A stretch of 64,000 nucleotides of DNA, taken from assembly GCF_904846615.1 (NCBI RefSeq), contig NZ_CAJHBK010000001.1, positions 1,922,001-1,986,000 on the forward strand, read 5' to 3'. A program made the translations under genes and the position numbers. Source of the stretch: Psychrobacter sp. JCM 18902 (GTDB lineage: Bacteria > Pseudomonadota > Gammaproteobacteria > Pseudomonadales > Moraxellaceae). Positions 56,165 through 63,331 of the stretch are shown here, in pieces. The notes beneath the pieces were generated by a model. The model was not told where the DNA came from. It made no database searches and worked only from the letters and a program-made list of their open reading frames with translations. Every line of letters starts with the position of its first letter. The first letter of the stretch is position 1.

Positions 56165-56206
56165 ATCTATCTATCTATCTATCTATCTAACTTACTTACT
56201 TACTTA
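56165..56206. repeat. Tetranucleotide microsatellites at the PepSY gene 3' end
   Basis: Six copies of ATCT are followed by four copies of CTTA, ending one base before the stop codon of the minus-strand PepSY gene. Such runs are slippage-prone. They lie in the 3' region, so they would not switch translation, but could alter the transcript end. Confidence 0.85.
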
Positions 56207-56207
56207 G

Positions 56208-56792
56208 CTATTTCTTAAACTTATTGTTAAATACACTGCCAGTATTGGCATCAACATTTAGCCAAATGATACTATTACCTTTGAGGATATCAGCTTCATA
56301 ATAGGACGCATGATCACTATAATCTCGGTCGTTTTTAAACTCAATCTCGATAACACGGCCGCCCGATTGTTTTTCAGCAATTTTCATTGCCTGTTTAACA
56401 TCAATCTTCGCTTGTTTAAGTGCCTTATAATCTACCAGATCATCACTGTCTAATCGTTCCACATCCGTACTGATCACTCTACCATTCATGGCGTCAATTT
56501 TGATTTCATAGTTTCGGCTACTGGTTACAAATTCCATCTCATACACACCGCCTTGCGCTTTATCATCATCGTGATCAAAGCTGGCACTCATCAATAGACC
56601 AGATGACTTTTTCGCCGCAATATTTATTGCTTGTTGTAAGCTTATTCTACTGGCTTTGGCGGCTTGAACCTCACTTGCTAGCGGTTGCTGCGTAGATGCA
56701 TAGATTGTCGTAGTTAACATAGCCGCACCCACTACTACTGCAGTACGAGTACCCAAAGTCGTTAGCGAAAATGGCTTGAAAATCTTGCTCAT
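56208..56792 (-). CDS. Exported PepSY-domain protein
   Basis: Secreted or periplasmic protein of 194 residues. The start at 56792 (MSKIFKPFSL) has a GGAG seven bases upstream, which beats an in-frame ATG 21 codons before. A signal peptide (VVVGAAMLTTTIYAST) is followed by two PepSY domains: SRISLQQAINIAAKKSSGLLMSASFDHDDD with YEIKIDAMNGRVISTDVERL, and DVKQAMKIAEKQSGGRVIEIEFKNDRD with IIWLNVDANTGSVFNNKFKK. PepSY domains are thought to inhibit or fold with peptidases or to act in envelope signalling. It has no partner next to it. Confidence 0.85.
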   Translation of the reverse strand: MSKIFKPFSLTTLGTRTAVVVGAAMLTTTIYASTQQPLASEVQAAKASRISLQQAINIAAKKSSGLLMSASFDHDDDKAQGGVYEMEFVTSSRNYEIKIDAMNGRVISTDVERLDSDDLVDYKALKQAKIDVKQAMKIAEKQSGGRVIEIEFKNDRDYSDHASYYEADILKGNSIIWLNVDANTGSVFNNKFKK

Positions 56793-56927
56793 AACGGTCT
56801 CCACAAAATTAATCTTATTGAGTGTTCTAAAATTATTATCTTTTAAAAAACACACATTATCAATAGGTCAATCGTATCACTTCATAAAAACCACTTTGAC
56901 TATTCACGGTAGGGTTAATCCATAAAA

Positions 56928-56956
56928 AACGCGCCTATCGTTAAAACAGACGCGTT
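56928..56956 (-). terminator. Terminator after gdhA
   Basis: On the minus strand an AACGCG/CGCGTT stem with an imperfect extension is followed by a T-run (TTTTTTATGG). It lies about 32 bp beyond the gdhA stop codon. Confidence 0.65.
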
Positions 56957-56987
56957 ATTCGTTAATAGGTGGCTATGATAAAAGTGC

Positions 56988-58334
56988 TTAGTTTAAAATA
57001 CCGTAAGCAACCAATGCATCAGCAACTCGTTTAAAGCCAACGATATTTGCACCAGCCATATAGTTGATATAGCCATTATCCGTTTGACCATACTGTTCTG
57101 AGGCATCAGCTGCACAGTCATGGATATTTCTCATGATATTTTTGAGGCGCAAGTCGATTTGCTCAAAGCTCTTATACTGACGGACTGAGTTTTGTGACAT
57201 CTCAAGTGCAGAGACTGCTACACCGCCCGCGTTGGCGGCTTTACCTGGGGCATAATGCACGCGGTGCAAACGAATATAGTCGATGGCTTCAGCAGTCAAT
57301 GGCATGTTGGCACCTTCGACAACGTATGTAATGCCATTTTCAACCATGAGCTTGGCATCTTCTTCATTGACTTCGTTTTGCGTTGCTGATGGAATTGCGA
57401 TATCGCCTTTGAATTGCCACGGCTTTTGCTTCGCAAACCACTCTCCACCATAAACATCGACGTACTCAGCCAACGGTTTGCTTTTTGCTTTTTGCGCCTT
57501 GAGCCAATCAATTTTTTCTTGATTCAGACCCGCTTCATCATACAAAGTCCCTTGTGAGTCTGACACAGTGACGACGATGCCACCCAGCATATGGGCTTTT
57601 TCAGCAGCATGTAATGAGACGTTACCAGCACCTGAAACCAATACTCTCTTACCTTTGATATCGTCATTTTGCGCCGTAAGCATGTTTTCTAAGAAATACA
57701 CCGCACCATAACCTGTCGCCTCAGTACGCATCAAACTGCCACCGAAGCCAACGCCTTTACCAGTCAAAACCCCGCCGTATTCGTGCGTTAAATTCTTATA
57801 CATAGCAAACATATAGCTGACTTCACGCCCACCCACGCCAATGTCACCAGCGGGCACATCGATGTCTTTATTCACATAGTGATGTAGCTCACGCATAAAG
57901 GCATAGCAAAAACGGCGGATTTCACTGTCTGTTTTGCCTTTGGGATCAAAATCAGAGCCACCTTTACCACCGCCCATTGGCAATCCAGTCAAAGCGTTTT
58001 TGAATATTTGCTCAAAGCCTAAAAACTTCAAAACAGATTGGTTGACAGTCGGATGAAATCTCACGCCACCTTTATAAGGACCTAGGGCATTGCTGAACTG
58101 GACACGCCAGCCGCGGTTAACCTGAACTTCACCTTGGTCATTTTCCCAGTTAATACGAAAAGCAATAACGCGGTCAGGCTCAACGAGGCGCTCAAATATT
58201 TTAAAAGTATCATATTCTGGGTGGGCGTCGTATAACGGCGCAATCGTAATTGCAACTTCTTTTACCGCTTGAACGAATTCAGGTTGATGGGCGTAACGCG
58301 CTTCGACTTTTTCGATGGCCTGACTGATACTCAT
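56988..58334 (-). CDS. gdhA: Glutamate dehydrogenase (NADP-type, short subunit)
   Basis: Hexameric enzyme that interconverts glutamate and 2-oxoglutarate with ammonia. The 448 residues carry the Lys-bearing signature GLPMGGGKGGSDFDPKG near residue 125, GPYKGGVRFHPTVNQSVLKF before it, DIDVPAGDIGVGGREVSYM, and the Rossmann motif VLVSGAGNVSLHAAEKA. The length of about 450 residues fits the NADP(H) enzymes of GdhA type; NAD-type enzymes here would be larger. Its neighbours produce glutamate from histidine, so it may feed that glutamate into central metabolism, although the usual role is ammonia assimilation. It is monocistronic. Confidence 0.95.
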   Translation of the reverse strand: MSISQAIEKVEARYAHQPEFVQAVKEVAITIAPLYDAHPEYDTFKIFERLVEPDRVIAFRINWENDQGEVQVNRGWRVQFSNALGPYKGGVRFHPTVNQSVLKFLGFEQIFKNALTGLPMGGGKGGSDFDPKGKTDSEIRRFCYAFMRELHHYVNKDIDVPAGDIGVGGREVSYMFAMYKNLTHEYGGVLTGKGVGFGGSLMRTEATGYGAVYFLENMLTAQNDDIKGKRVLVSGAGNVSLHAAEKAHMLGGIVVTVSDSQGTLYDEAGLNQEKIDWLKAQKAKSKPLAEYVDVYGGEWFAKQKPWQFKGDIAIPSATQNEVNEEDAKLMVENGITYVVEGANMPLTAEAIDYIRLHRVHYAPGKAANAGGVAVSALEMSQNSVRQYKSFEQIDLRLKNIMRNIHDCAADASEQYGQTDNGYINYMAGANIVGFKRVADALVAYGILN

Positions 58335-58852
58335 ATCTTTTCCTTAGGGTAAAAATGGTGAACGTGCTTACTTACACCGATGTCACATCGTATGACAACA
58401 AACGAGAGGATTGTAGACACTGGTGTAAAACTGAAATTGCCTCGACACGCTGGCTTGTGTAGAGACAAGTGGGATTAAAAAAGCTGACTGAATTTATGCC
58501 TAGATGCCATATTCAGAGACAAGAACATTTTTTATCTCATAATATATATCATTTTTGAGGCGTATAAGTCTAGTAAATATCACCATCATGAAAAGTTATA
58601 AGCGATTTTTATTGGCACAGTCTAGCGTGCGCCTTTGCATAGCACCTTGAGATGCCGACTGACGAGCTTACAGATCTCATTGATTGTGCTAAAAATAGTC
58701 CTGTATTACTAAAAAATCTTTGTTTTTCTAATCTGTAAATAAATCAAATATTAATGGAAATTTGTGTATTGATAACCGTTAAGTAAAGACGAAAGGTCGA
58801 TAATCAGCACCAAACGGTATAAAAAAACCAAAAACTTGGCTTTTTGCTTGAG
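58335..58852. other. Intergenic region between gdhA and the roadblock gene
   Basis: About 520 bp of divergent non-coding DNA. I see no RNA gene, repeat or obvious mobile-element trace here. The regulatory part near the plus-strand cluster starts at 58853. Confidence 0.5.
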
Positions 58853-58866
58853 CTGATGTATATCAA
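58853..58866. promoter_or_regulatory. FNR/Anr-type box upstream of the roadblock cluster
   Basis: CTGATGTATATCAA differs from the FNR/Anr consensus TTGAT-N4-ATCAA at one position of ten. Its centre is about 37 bp before the expected start site given by the TATAAT at 58884-58889, close to the activating class II position at -41.5. Oxygen or redox control is inferred. Confidence 0.6.
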
Positions 58867-58883
58867 TATTAACAGCAAGGGTT

Positions 58884-58889
58884 TATAAT
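58884..58889 (+). promoter_or_regulatory. -10 promoter element (TATAAT) of the roadblock cluster
   Basis: A perfect TATAAT lies 82 bp upstream of the first ATG of the cluster. The expected -35 region overlaps the FNR/Anr-type box, as in activator-dependent promoters. Confidence 0.55.
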
Positions 58890-58970
58890 AGCTGACTTAG
58901 TCAACATTTATTCTCCACCATTACTAACTGTTATTTTATCAATTGAATAACCCGTCATAGAGAAAGCGAT

Positions 58971-59333
58971 ATGCGTACAGATTCATTCCAGCAAATTTTG
59001 GAAGACCTAAACAGCTCATCAGCCGATGTTGAAGCATCTGCCCTTATTTCTAACGATGGTCTGATGATTGCCTCAGCACTACCAACGGGCGTTGATGAAG
59101 ACCGTGTTGGCGCTATGTCAGCGGCTTTATTGTCATTGGGTGACCGCGCAGGTCGTGAGTTGGCACGTGGTAGTATCGATCGTATTATGATTCAAGGTGA
59201 AAAAGGCTACGTGATTATGACCTCATCTGGAGATGAAGCGGTACTTACTATTATGGCAAAACCGAATGCAAAACTTGGTTTGATATTCTTAGATATCAAG
59301 CGTGCCTCAGAAGCCCTTGCAAAACTTATCTAA
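58971..59333 (+). CDS. Roadblock/LC7 (MglB-like) domain protein
   Basis: Small cytoplasmic protein of 120 residues with one roadblock/LC7 domain and nothing else. The pattern is SFQQILEDLNSSSADVEASALISNDGLMIAS, then MSAALLSLGDRAGRELARGSIDRIMIQGEKGYVIMTSS and EAVLTIMAKPNAKLGLIFLDIKRASEAL, which covers the whole fold. Such proteins dimerise and act as GTPase-activating or scaffold partners, as MglB does for MglA in polarity and gliding. No MglA-type GTPase gene is in the window. It leads the five-gene plus-strand set and follows an FNR/Anr-like box. Role unknown. Confidence 0.9.
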   Translation: MRTDSFQQILEDLNSSSADVEASALISNDGLMIASALPTGVDEDRVGAMSAALLSLGDRAGRELARGSIDRIMIQGEKGYVIMTSSGDEAVLTIMAKPNAKLGLIFLDIKRASEALAKLI

Positions 59334-59605
59334 CTGGTAAATTTGGATTTTTGTCGATAACACATTTTTTATTATTTAACGTCATATAGCACATAGCACG
59401 ACTGATAAATATGACTTTAAATCAAAATGAAGTGACTGTCTCATAAAAAATATTTAAGATGGCACACATTATTTGTATGGAATAATGGCCTGATAAATAT
59501 TGGGACGACGACTGAGCTGAAAGGCAACCTGATGTTATCGACAACTACCATACCAGATTGGCTTTTTAATCATTATAAATATAACGATAAATAAAGGAGA
59601 TTACG

Positions 59606-60100
59606 ATGGGTTCTCCAATCCCTGATGCACATAAGCCTGATATGCCCTCTGAGCAGATTACTCTGACTTATTATGATGGTACATCGCGGACTGTCTATGA
59701 TACTGGTATTGAACGCCCTTATCCTGATGGCAAACTGATTGTATCGCGTACCGATTTGGATGGTGTGCTGACTCACGTCAACGATGCTTTTGTCGAAATC
59801 AGTGGCTACAGCGTTGATGAGCTTATTGGTCAGCCACAATCTATTTTGCGCCACCCTGATATGCCAAAAGCCGCTTATAAAGATTTGTGGGATACCGCCG
59901 CGGCTGGGCAAAAATGGCATGGCTACGTTAAGAATTTATGCAAAGATGGTAGTCACTATTGGGTCTATGCGACCGTTGTGCCAAACATTCGTCGCGGCGA
60001 AACAGTGGGTTATACCTCGGTACGCCGTAAGCCATCACGTAGCAAAATCGAAGCGGCGATGGCTCAGTATGCCCAAATGAATCAAAATGAGGAAGGCTAA
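59606..60100 (+). CDS. Stand-alone Aer-type PAS domain protein
   Basis: Cytoplasmic protein of 164 residues: a Pro-rich start, then one PAS domain from about residue 40. It closely follows the PAS domain of the aerotaxis receptor Aer, with LIVSRTDLDGVLTHVNDAFVEISGYSVDELIG, ILRHPDMPKAAYKDLW and the Trp-bearing KWHGYVKNLCKDGSHYWVYATVVP. In Aer the RHPDMP region supports FAD binding and redox sensing. Here there is no membrane segment, HAMP or signalling domain, only a short Gln/Ala tail. AAAGGAG precedes the ATG. The following gene starts 3 bp after the stop. Probable FAD/redox input unit; output unknown. Confidence 0.88.
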   Translation: MGSPIPDAHKPDMPSEQITLTYYDGTSRTVYDTGIERPYPDGKLIVSRTDLDGVLTHVNDAFVEISGYSVDELIGQPQSILRHPDMPKAAYKDLWDTAAAGQKWHGYVKNLCKDGSHYWVYATVVPNIRRGETVGYTSVRRKPSRSKIEAAMAQYAQMNQNEEG

Positions 60101-60103
60101 ATC

Positions 60104-60853
60104 ATGACGACACACAATATGTTAATCGCCCCTGATTTTTCTCCTGAGCGTTTTGCAGGCTGGCACATGTTTAATATTTTGATTCAAAAACGTGCCAACC
60201 TAAATATGCATCTGAACATACCTACCTCACATGCTGAACAAGAGCAAATCATTGAGGCAGGTGACATTCAAGTTATCTATGCCAACCCATTTGATGCAGC
60301 TACTTTGATCCGTGAACAAGGCTATCGCGCTGTTGCACGCCCTATCGGCAAATCGGATGAGATGGTCATTGCTGCTGCGGCAAACAGTGATATCAAGCGC
60401 TTAGAAGACATTAAAGCGGGTGCGACCGTAGCAATGGCAGACAACCGTGATGTTAAGCTGATTGGCTTACGCTTGCTAGAAGCTGTGGATATAGAAGAGT
60501 CTGATCTTAACTGGGATATCACTGAGACTTATCAGGCAGCCGCCCGTAAAGTCATCAAAGGTGATGCTCAAGCGGCTTTCTTCTTGGCAGAGATTTTTCA
60601 TAGCTTTTCACGCTTGACCAAAACTCAGCTGTCAGTGCTAATCGAAAGTGATTTGGCAGATATTAGCCATGTATTATTGATTAAAGATGGCTTTCCTGAT
60701 ACAGAAATATTCATGAATGCGATCCTGAACTTGCATAATGATGACGATGGTAGAGAAGCATTGGCTGAACTTGGCATGCCTCAAGGGTTTGAAGCCATGG
60801 ACGAAGAAGATGCTGAATTTATGATAGATTTGATGCAAACTTTACTTGATTAA
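60104..60853 (+). CDS. PhnD-like periplasmic-binding-fold protein without export signal
   Basis: A protein of 249 residues with the fold of phosphonate-type binding proteins but no signal peptide or lipobox, so probably cytoplasmic. Motifs are MLIAPDFSPERFAGW, IQVIYANPFDAATLIREQGYRAVARPIG, DIKRLEDIKAGATVAMADNRDVKLIGLRLLEA, and AARKVIKGDAQAAFFLAEIFHSFSRLTK. The tail is acidic (MDEEDAEFMIDLMQTLLD). The ribosome site GAGGAAGG lies within the end of the PAS gene and the gap is 3 bp, so the two are translated together. Without export or permease genes it is more likely a cytoplasmic ligand sensor than a transporter part. Confidence 0.7.
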   Translation: MTTHNMLIAPDFSPERFAGWHMFNILIQKRANLNMHLNIPTSHAEQEQIIEAGDIQVIYANPFDAATLIREQGYRAVARPIGKSDEMVIAAAANSDIKRLEDIKAGATVAMADNRDVKLIGLRLLEAVDIEESDLNWDITETYQAAARKVIKGDAQAAFFLAEIFHSFSRLTKTQLSVLIESDLADISHVLLIKDGFPDTEIFMNAILNLHNDDDGREALAELGMPQGFEAMDEEDAEFMIDLMQTLLD

Positions 60854-61010
60854 TTATTACTTATTAATTATTAATTGGCACGTTGCACCGTTTCGCTTAG
60901 TGAAGTCATAGGCTATTGTCGCTCAATAGTGGCTATATCATTTTGACCATACGATATTAGCCACAAGCTGTTAGCCATACAATAGACACTATGACTTAAA
61001 GGACACTATT

Positions 61011-61628
61011 ATGTCTGATTTAGACCTTATCAAAGAAAATGAGATGGAAGCGCGCCGAGTATTTCGTTTATATTCGCGTAAAGTGTTTTTGGCACCCAAT
61101 AACCGTCATTTTCATGAACAACGTATCAATGCCGCATTACTTTTAACCGAAAAAGAGCCGCTGCAAGGTGCCGTCGCAGACTTTTTTTATGGCTGTTGGT
61201 ATGACATTCCTTACGATGTAAATAACCTGTTTACGCGTATTAAAGATCGCTTGTACCCTCATGTCCAGCAAGGGTTTCGCGATTGTATTAGTAAGAAGCG
61301 ATATATTCAACGCAATAGTATGCTGGCGACTCGCTGGAGTGTCCTGATATCGCCGTCTCTCAATGAGCAAAAACAGCGATTGCTTATCAGTAGCGATGAC
61401 GCCAAAGAAATATCCAAAGACATCACCGCTGAGCTCATGCAAGCGCGTGAAGATAAGAATTGGGGCACGATTGAGCAGATCGAAAACGAATTCTTTGCTC
61501 ACTGTATCGCTCGCAATGATCGACTTGCCTTCTCGTTAGTATGGTTTCGCTTGGGTAAAAGCGACTGGCAGTTCGATGAGCGCTGGAACAACTGTCAACA
61601 GCATCTTGATCAGACCATCAAGACCTAA
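61011..61628 (+). CDS. Hypothetical protein of the roadblock/PAS cluster
   Basis: I do not recognise this 205-residue product. It has no signal or membrane segment and seems mostly helical and soluble. Visible stretches are ENEMEARRVFRLYSRKVFLAPNNRHFHEQRINAALLLTEKEPLQG, AVADFFYGCWYDIPYDVNNLFTRIKDRLYPHVQQGF, CISKKRYIQRNSMLATRWSVLISPS, and a Trp-rich end (LVWFRLGKSDWQFDERWNNCQQHLD). The AAGGACACTATT region before its ATG gives a fair ribosome site. It lies 157 bp after the PhnD-like gene on the same strand and continues the set. Confidence 0.65.
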   Translation: MSDLDLIKENEMEARRVFRLYSRKVFLAPNNRHFHEQRINAALLLTEKEPLQGAVADFFYGCWYDIPYDVNNLFTRIKDRLYPHVQQGFRDCISKKRYIQRNSMLATRWSVLISPSLNEQKQRLLISSDDAKEISKDITAELMQAREDKNWGTIEQIENEFFAHCIARNDRLAFSLVWFRLGKSDWQFDERWNNCQQHLDQTIKT

Positions 61629-61657
61629 TTTATCGCCGATTTAACCCTTTCATCACA

Positions 61658-62284
61658 ATGGTAGCCGCTATGTCCTCTTACTTAAATGCTGATAAAACGT
61701 ATCTAACCCTCACTCCAGCCGGTATTTTTGAGGCATTTTCACAAAGTGAGCCCACTGATGAACAGCTGTCATTACAAGACTTAATGTCCTATGGGGAGAC
61801 GTTGCTCGCCGCTGATTGGCTTGAGCGTTATTCTGACGAATGGCTACAGAGCTTTATAGAACACGGCTGGATTGAAAAGCTGTCTTTGTTGTTACCCGCA
61901 CCCAATCTGCCATTGGACCAGTTTTTACCTTATGTGGTTGCCAGCTTATCCGGTAAACGCCGTGCCGCTATTGGCTCTGATGAAGGGTTTTGCCTAGCAC
62001 GAATCGGTTACAGCCAAGAAGAAGCGGACATGCTAAGTGTTGCAGCTGCTGACTTTTCAGGTTTCATGATTCGCCAAAAACAACGCGGCTGGGCGGTCGA
62101 AAGCCAAGCCATCTCGTTTTTTCAACAAGTTGACTTATTGATTCCTGAGACCAGCTTTGTGTTCTTATGGATTGATGGTTCAGGTTACGCCCTCATCATC
62201 GATGGCGAGCCTTTAACTAATAGCCGCGCCTTTGTTGAGATGGTATGGGCATTGAAAACGTCGGGCTTAAGATTTCTTAGCTAA
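61658..62284 (+). CDS. Hypothetical protein, last gene of the roadblock/PAS cluster
   Basis: This 208-residue protein is not recognised. It is soluble-looking, with a Trp- and Glu-rich helix in the first half (ADWLERYSDEWLQSFIEHGWIEKLSLLLPAP). It ends in a strand-rich segment with FVFLWIDGSGYALIIDGEPLTNSRAFVEMVWALKTSGLRFLS. An internal Gly-Tyr-rich turn (DGSGYALIIDG) is reminiscent of a beta hairpin of roadblock or PAS-like folds, but that is only an impression. ATGs at 61658 and 61670 are both possible. It starts 29 bp after the preceding gene, so the two are probably co-expressed. Confidence 0.6.
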   Translation: MVAAMSSYLNADKTYLTLTPAGIFEAFSQSEPTDEQLSLQDLMSYGETLLAADWLERYSDEWLQSFIEHGWIEKLSLLLPAPNLPLDQFLPYVVASLSGKRRAAIGSDEGFCLARIGYSQEEADMLSVAAADFSGFMIRQKQRGWAVESQAISFFQQVDLLIPETSFVFLWIDGSGYALIIDGEPLTNSRAFVEMVWALKTSGLRFLS

Positions 62285-62526
62285 TTCAACCAAACTACTT
62301 GATATACCATTAAATATCAATATGACACGCTGCTGACCAGTGCGCTTATATCAAACTAAGCGCACTTCTTTCAATCTCTCACATCTGCTTTACTTTCAAT
62401 ATCTTTTTTTCTTTCATCTTCTGCTGTAGCCGATTTAATACGATTTGTATACAAGGATAAGGTATTACAAATTGCACTTATCTTTTACGCATTATTAAGA
62501 TGTGATATTCAAATAAACTATGAAAT

Positions 62527-62559
62527 AAAAAAAAGACGCTATTTACAGCGTCTTTTTTG
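62527..62559 (+). terminator. Terminator after the roadblock/PAS cluster
   Basis: AAAAGACGCT and AGCGTCTTTT form a perfect 10-bp stem with a 6-base loop and T-runs. It lies about 240 bp after the last gene of the cluster. Confidence 0.8.
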
Positions 62560-62567
62560 TTTGTTGC

Positions 62568-62675
62568 TATAGTCAAGGAATTTTAGAATCGCTACAAGGC
62601 GACCGACCGCAGATAGTATACTGAGTACATCTAGAGCGGGTAACACCGTAGCGGTTTAAAAATGCTCTGACTATA
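62568..62675 (-). mobile_element. MITE-like element, copy B (reverse orientation)
   Basis: Reverse-complement copy of the 5204-5312 element, 108 bp, with five substitutions and one indel relative to copy A. Its left end TATAGTCAAGGAATTTTAG and the reverse complement of its right end (TATAGTCAGAGCATTTTTAA) form imperfect terminal inverted repeats. It lies just after a terminator and 9 bp before the 3' end of the HdeD-like gene. Confidence 0.85.
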
Positions 62676-62684
62676 TAACTAAAC

Positions 62685-63206
62685 TTATATATTGCGCACC
62701 ACAATTGATTGTATACGTGAATACATAATTAAGGATATGCCGTTAGATATCAACTCGACGGCTAACAGTATGCCAAGAATATACGTCGCTGACTGTGGAT
62801 AACTGGTAAATATCATGATAGCCAATATAATCGAGAGCAGCCCTGAGAGTAATATTGGAACAAAAGCCACTGTTCGACGTAGACCGAAAGCAACAACAAC
62901 TCTGACTATACCTGTTGCCATAAATAAAATAGCAATGACCATGGTCAAGGTTAATATGCCTTGCAACGGATCTTGTAATAATTCAATACCAATCAATACA
63001 CCAAGTACACCGCCGATGGCAGCCAGCACTTTTCCAGTGGTACTAGGTGCTCGGAACAAGGCAATAAACTGTAAAACACCCACTAAAAGGAAGATAAAAC
63101 CTGCTAACTGCTCAGCGGCCAAAGTGGCGCTAAGAGGATTAAAAAATGCAAAGATACCGCCAAGAATACTAATGATGCCAATGACTAACCATAATGTACG
63201 ATTCAT
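62685..63206 (-). CDS. HdeD family (DUF308) membrane protein
   Basis: Inner-membrane protein of 173 residues with six hydrophobic helices: LWLVIGIISILGGIFAFFNP, FIFLLVGVLQFIALF, VLAAIGGVLGVLIGIELLQDP, LTLTMVIAILFMATGIVRVVVAFGLR, FVPILLSGLLSIILAIMIFTSYP, and ATYILGILLAVELISNGISLIMY. The repeated helix pairs with a Pro break (LLQDPLQG) are typical of HdeD/DUF308. HdeD protects E. coli against acid at high density, but its function is poorly known elsewhere. The MITE copy B lies 9 bp beyond its stop codon and the GNAT gene is upstream on the same strand. Confidence 0.8.
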   Translation of the reverse strand: MNRTLWLVIGIISILGGIFAFFNPLSATLAAEQLAGFIFLLVGVLQFIALFRAPSTTGKVLAAIGGVLGVLIGIELLQDPLQGILTLTMVIAILFMATGIVRVVVAFGLRRTVAFVPILLSGLLSIILAIMIFTSYPQSATYILGILLAVELISNGISLIMYSRIQSIVVRNI

Positions 63207-63331
63207 AAGACGACCTTATTTTACATTTAATAGAAAATAAATTATATCGCAAACCTTACCTTGTGTTGTATAACGGTAGTAATATCTTCGAGTAGTCCTG
63301 TTAATATCAGAGTGTGGGCATTGATTTGTGG

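Noticed and set aside
62445..62454. TTGTATACAA palindrome as a second HutC site
   Set aside because: It is a shorter palindrome with different spacing, far from any hut gene, and could be chance in AT-rich DNA.
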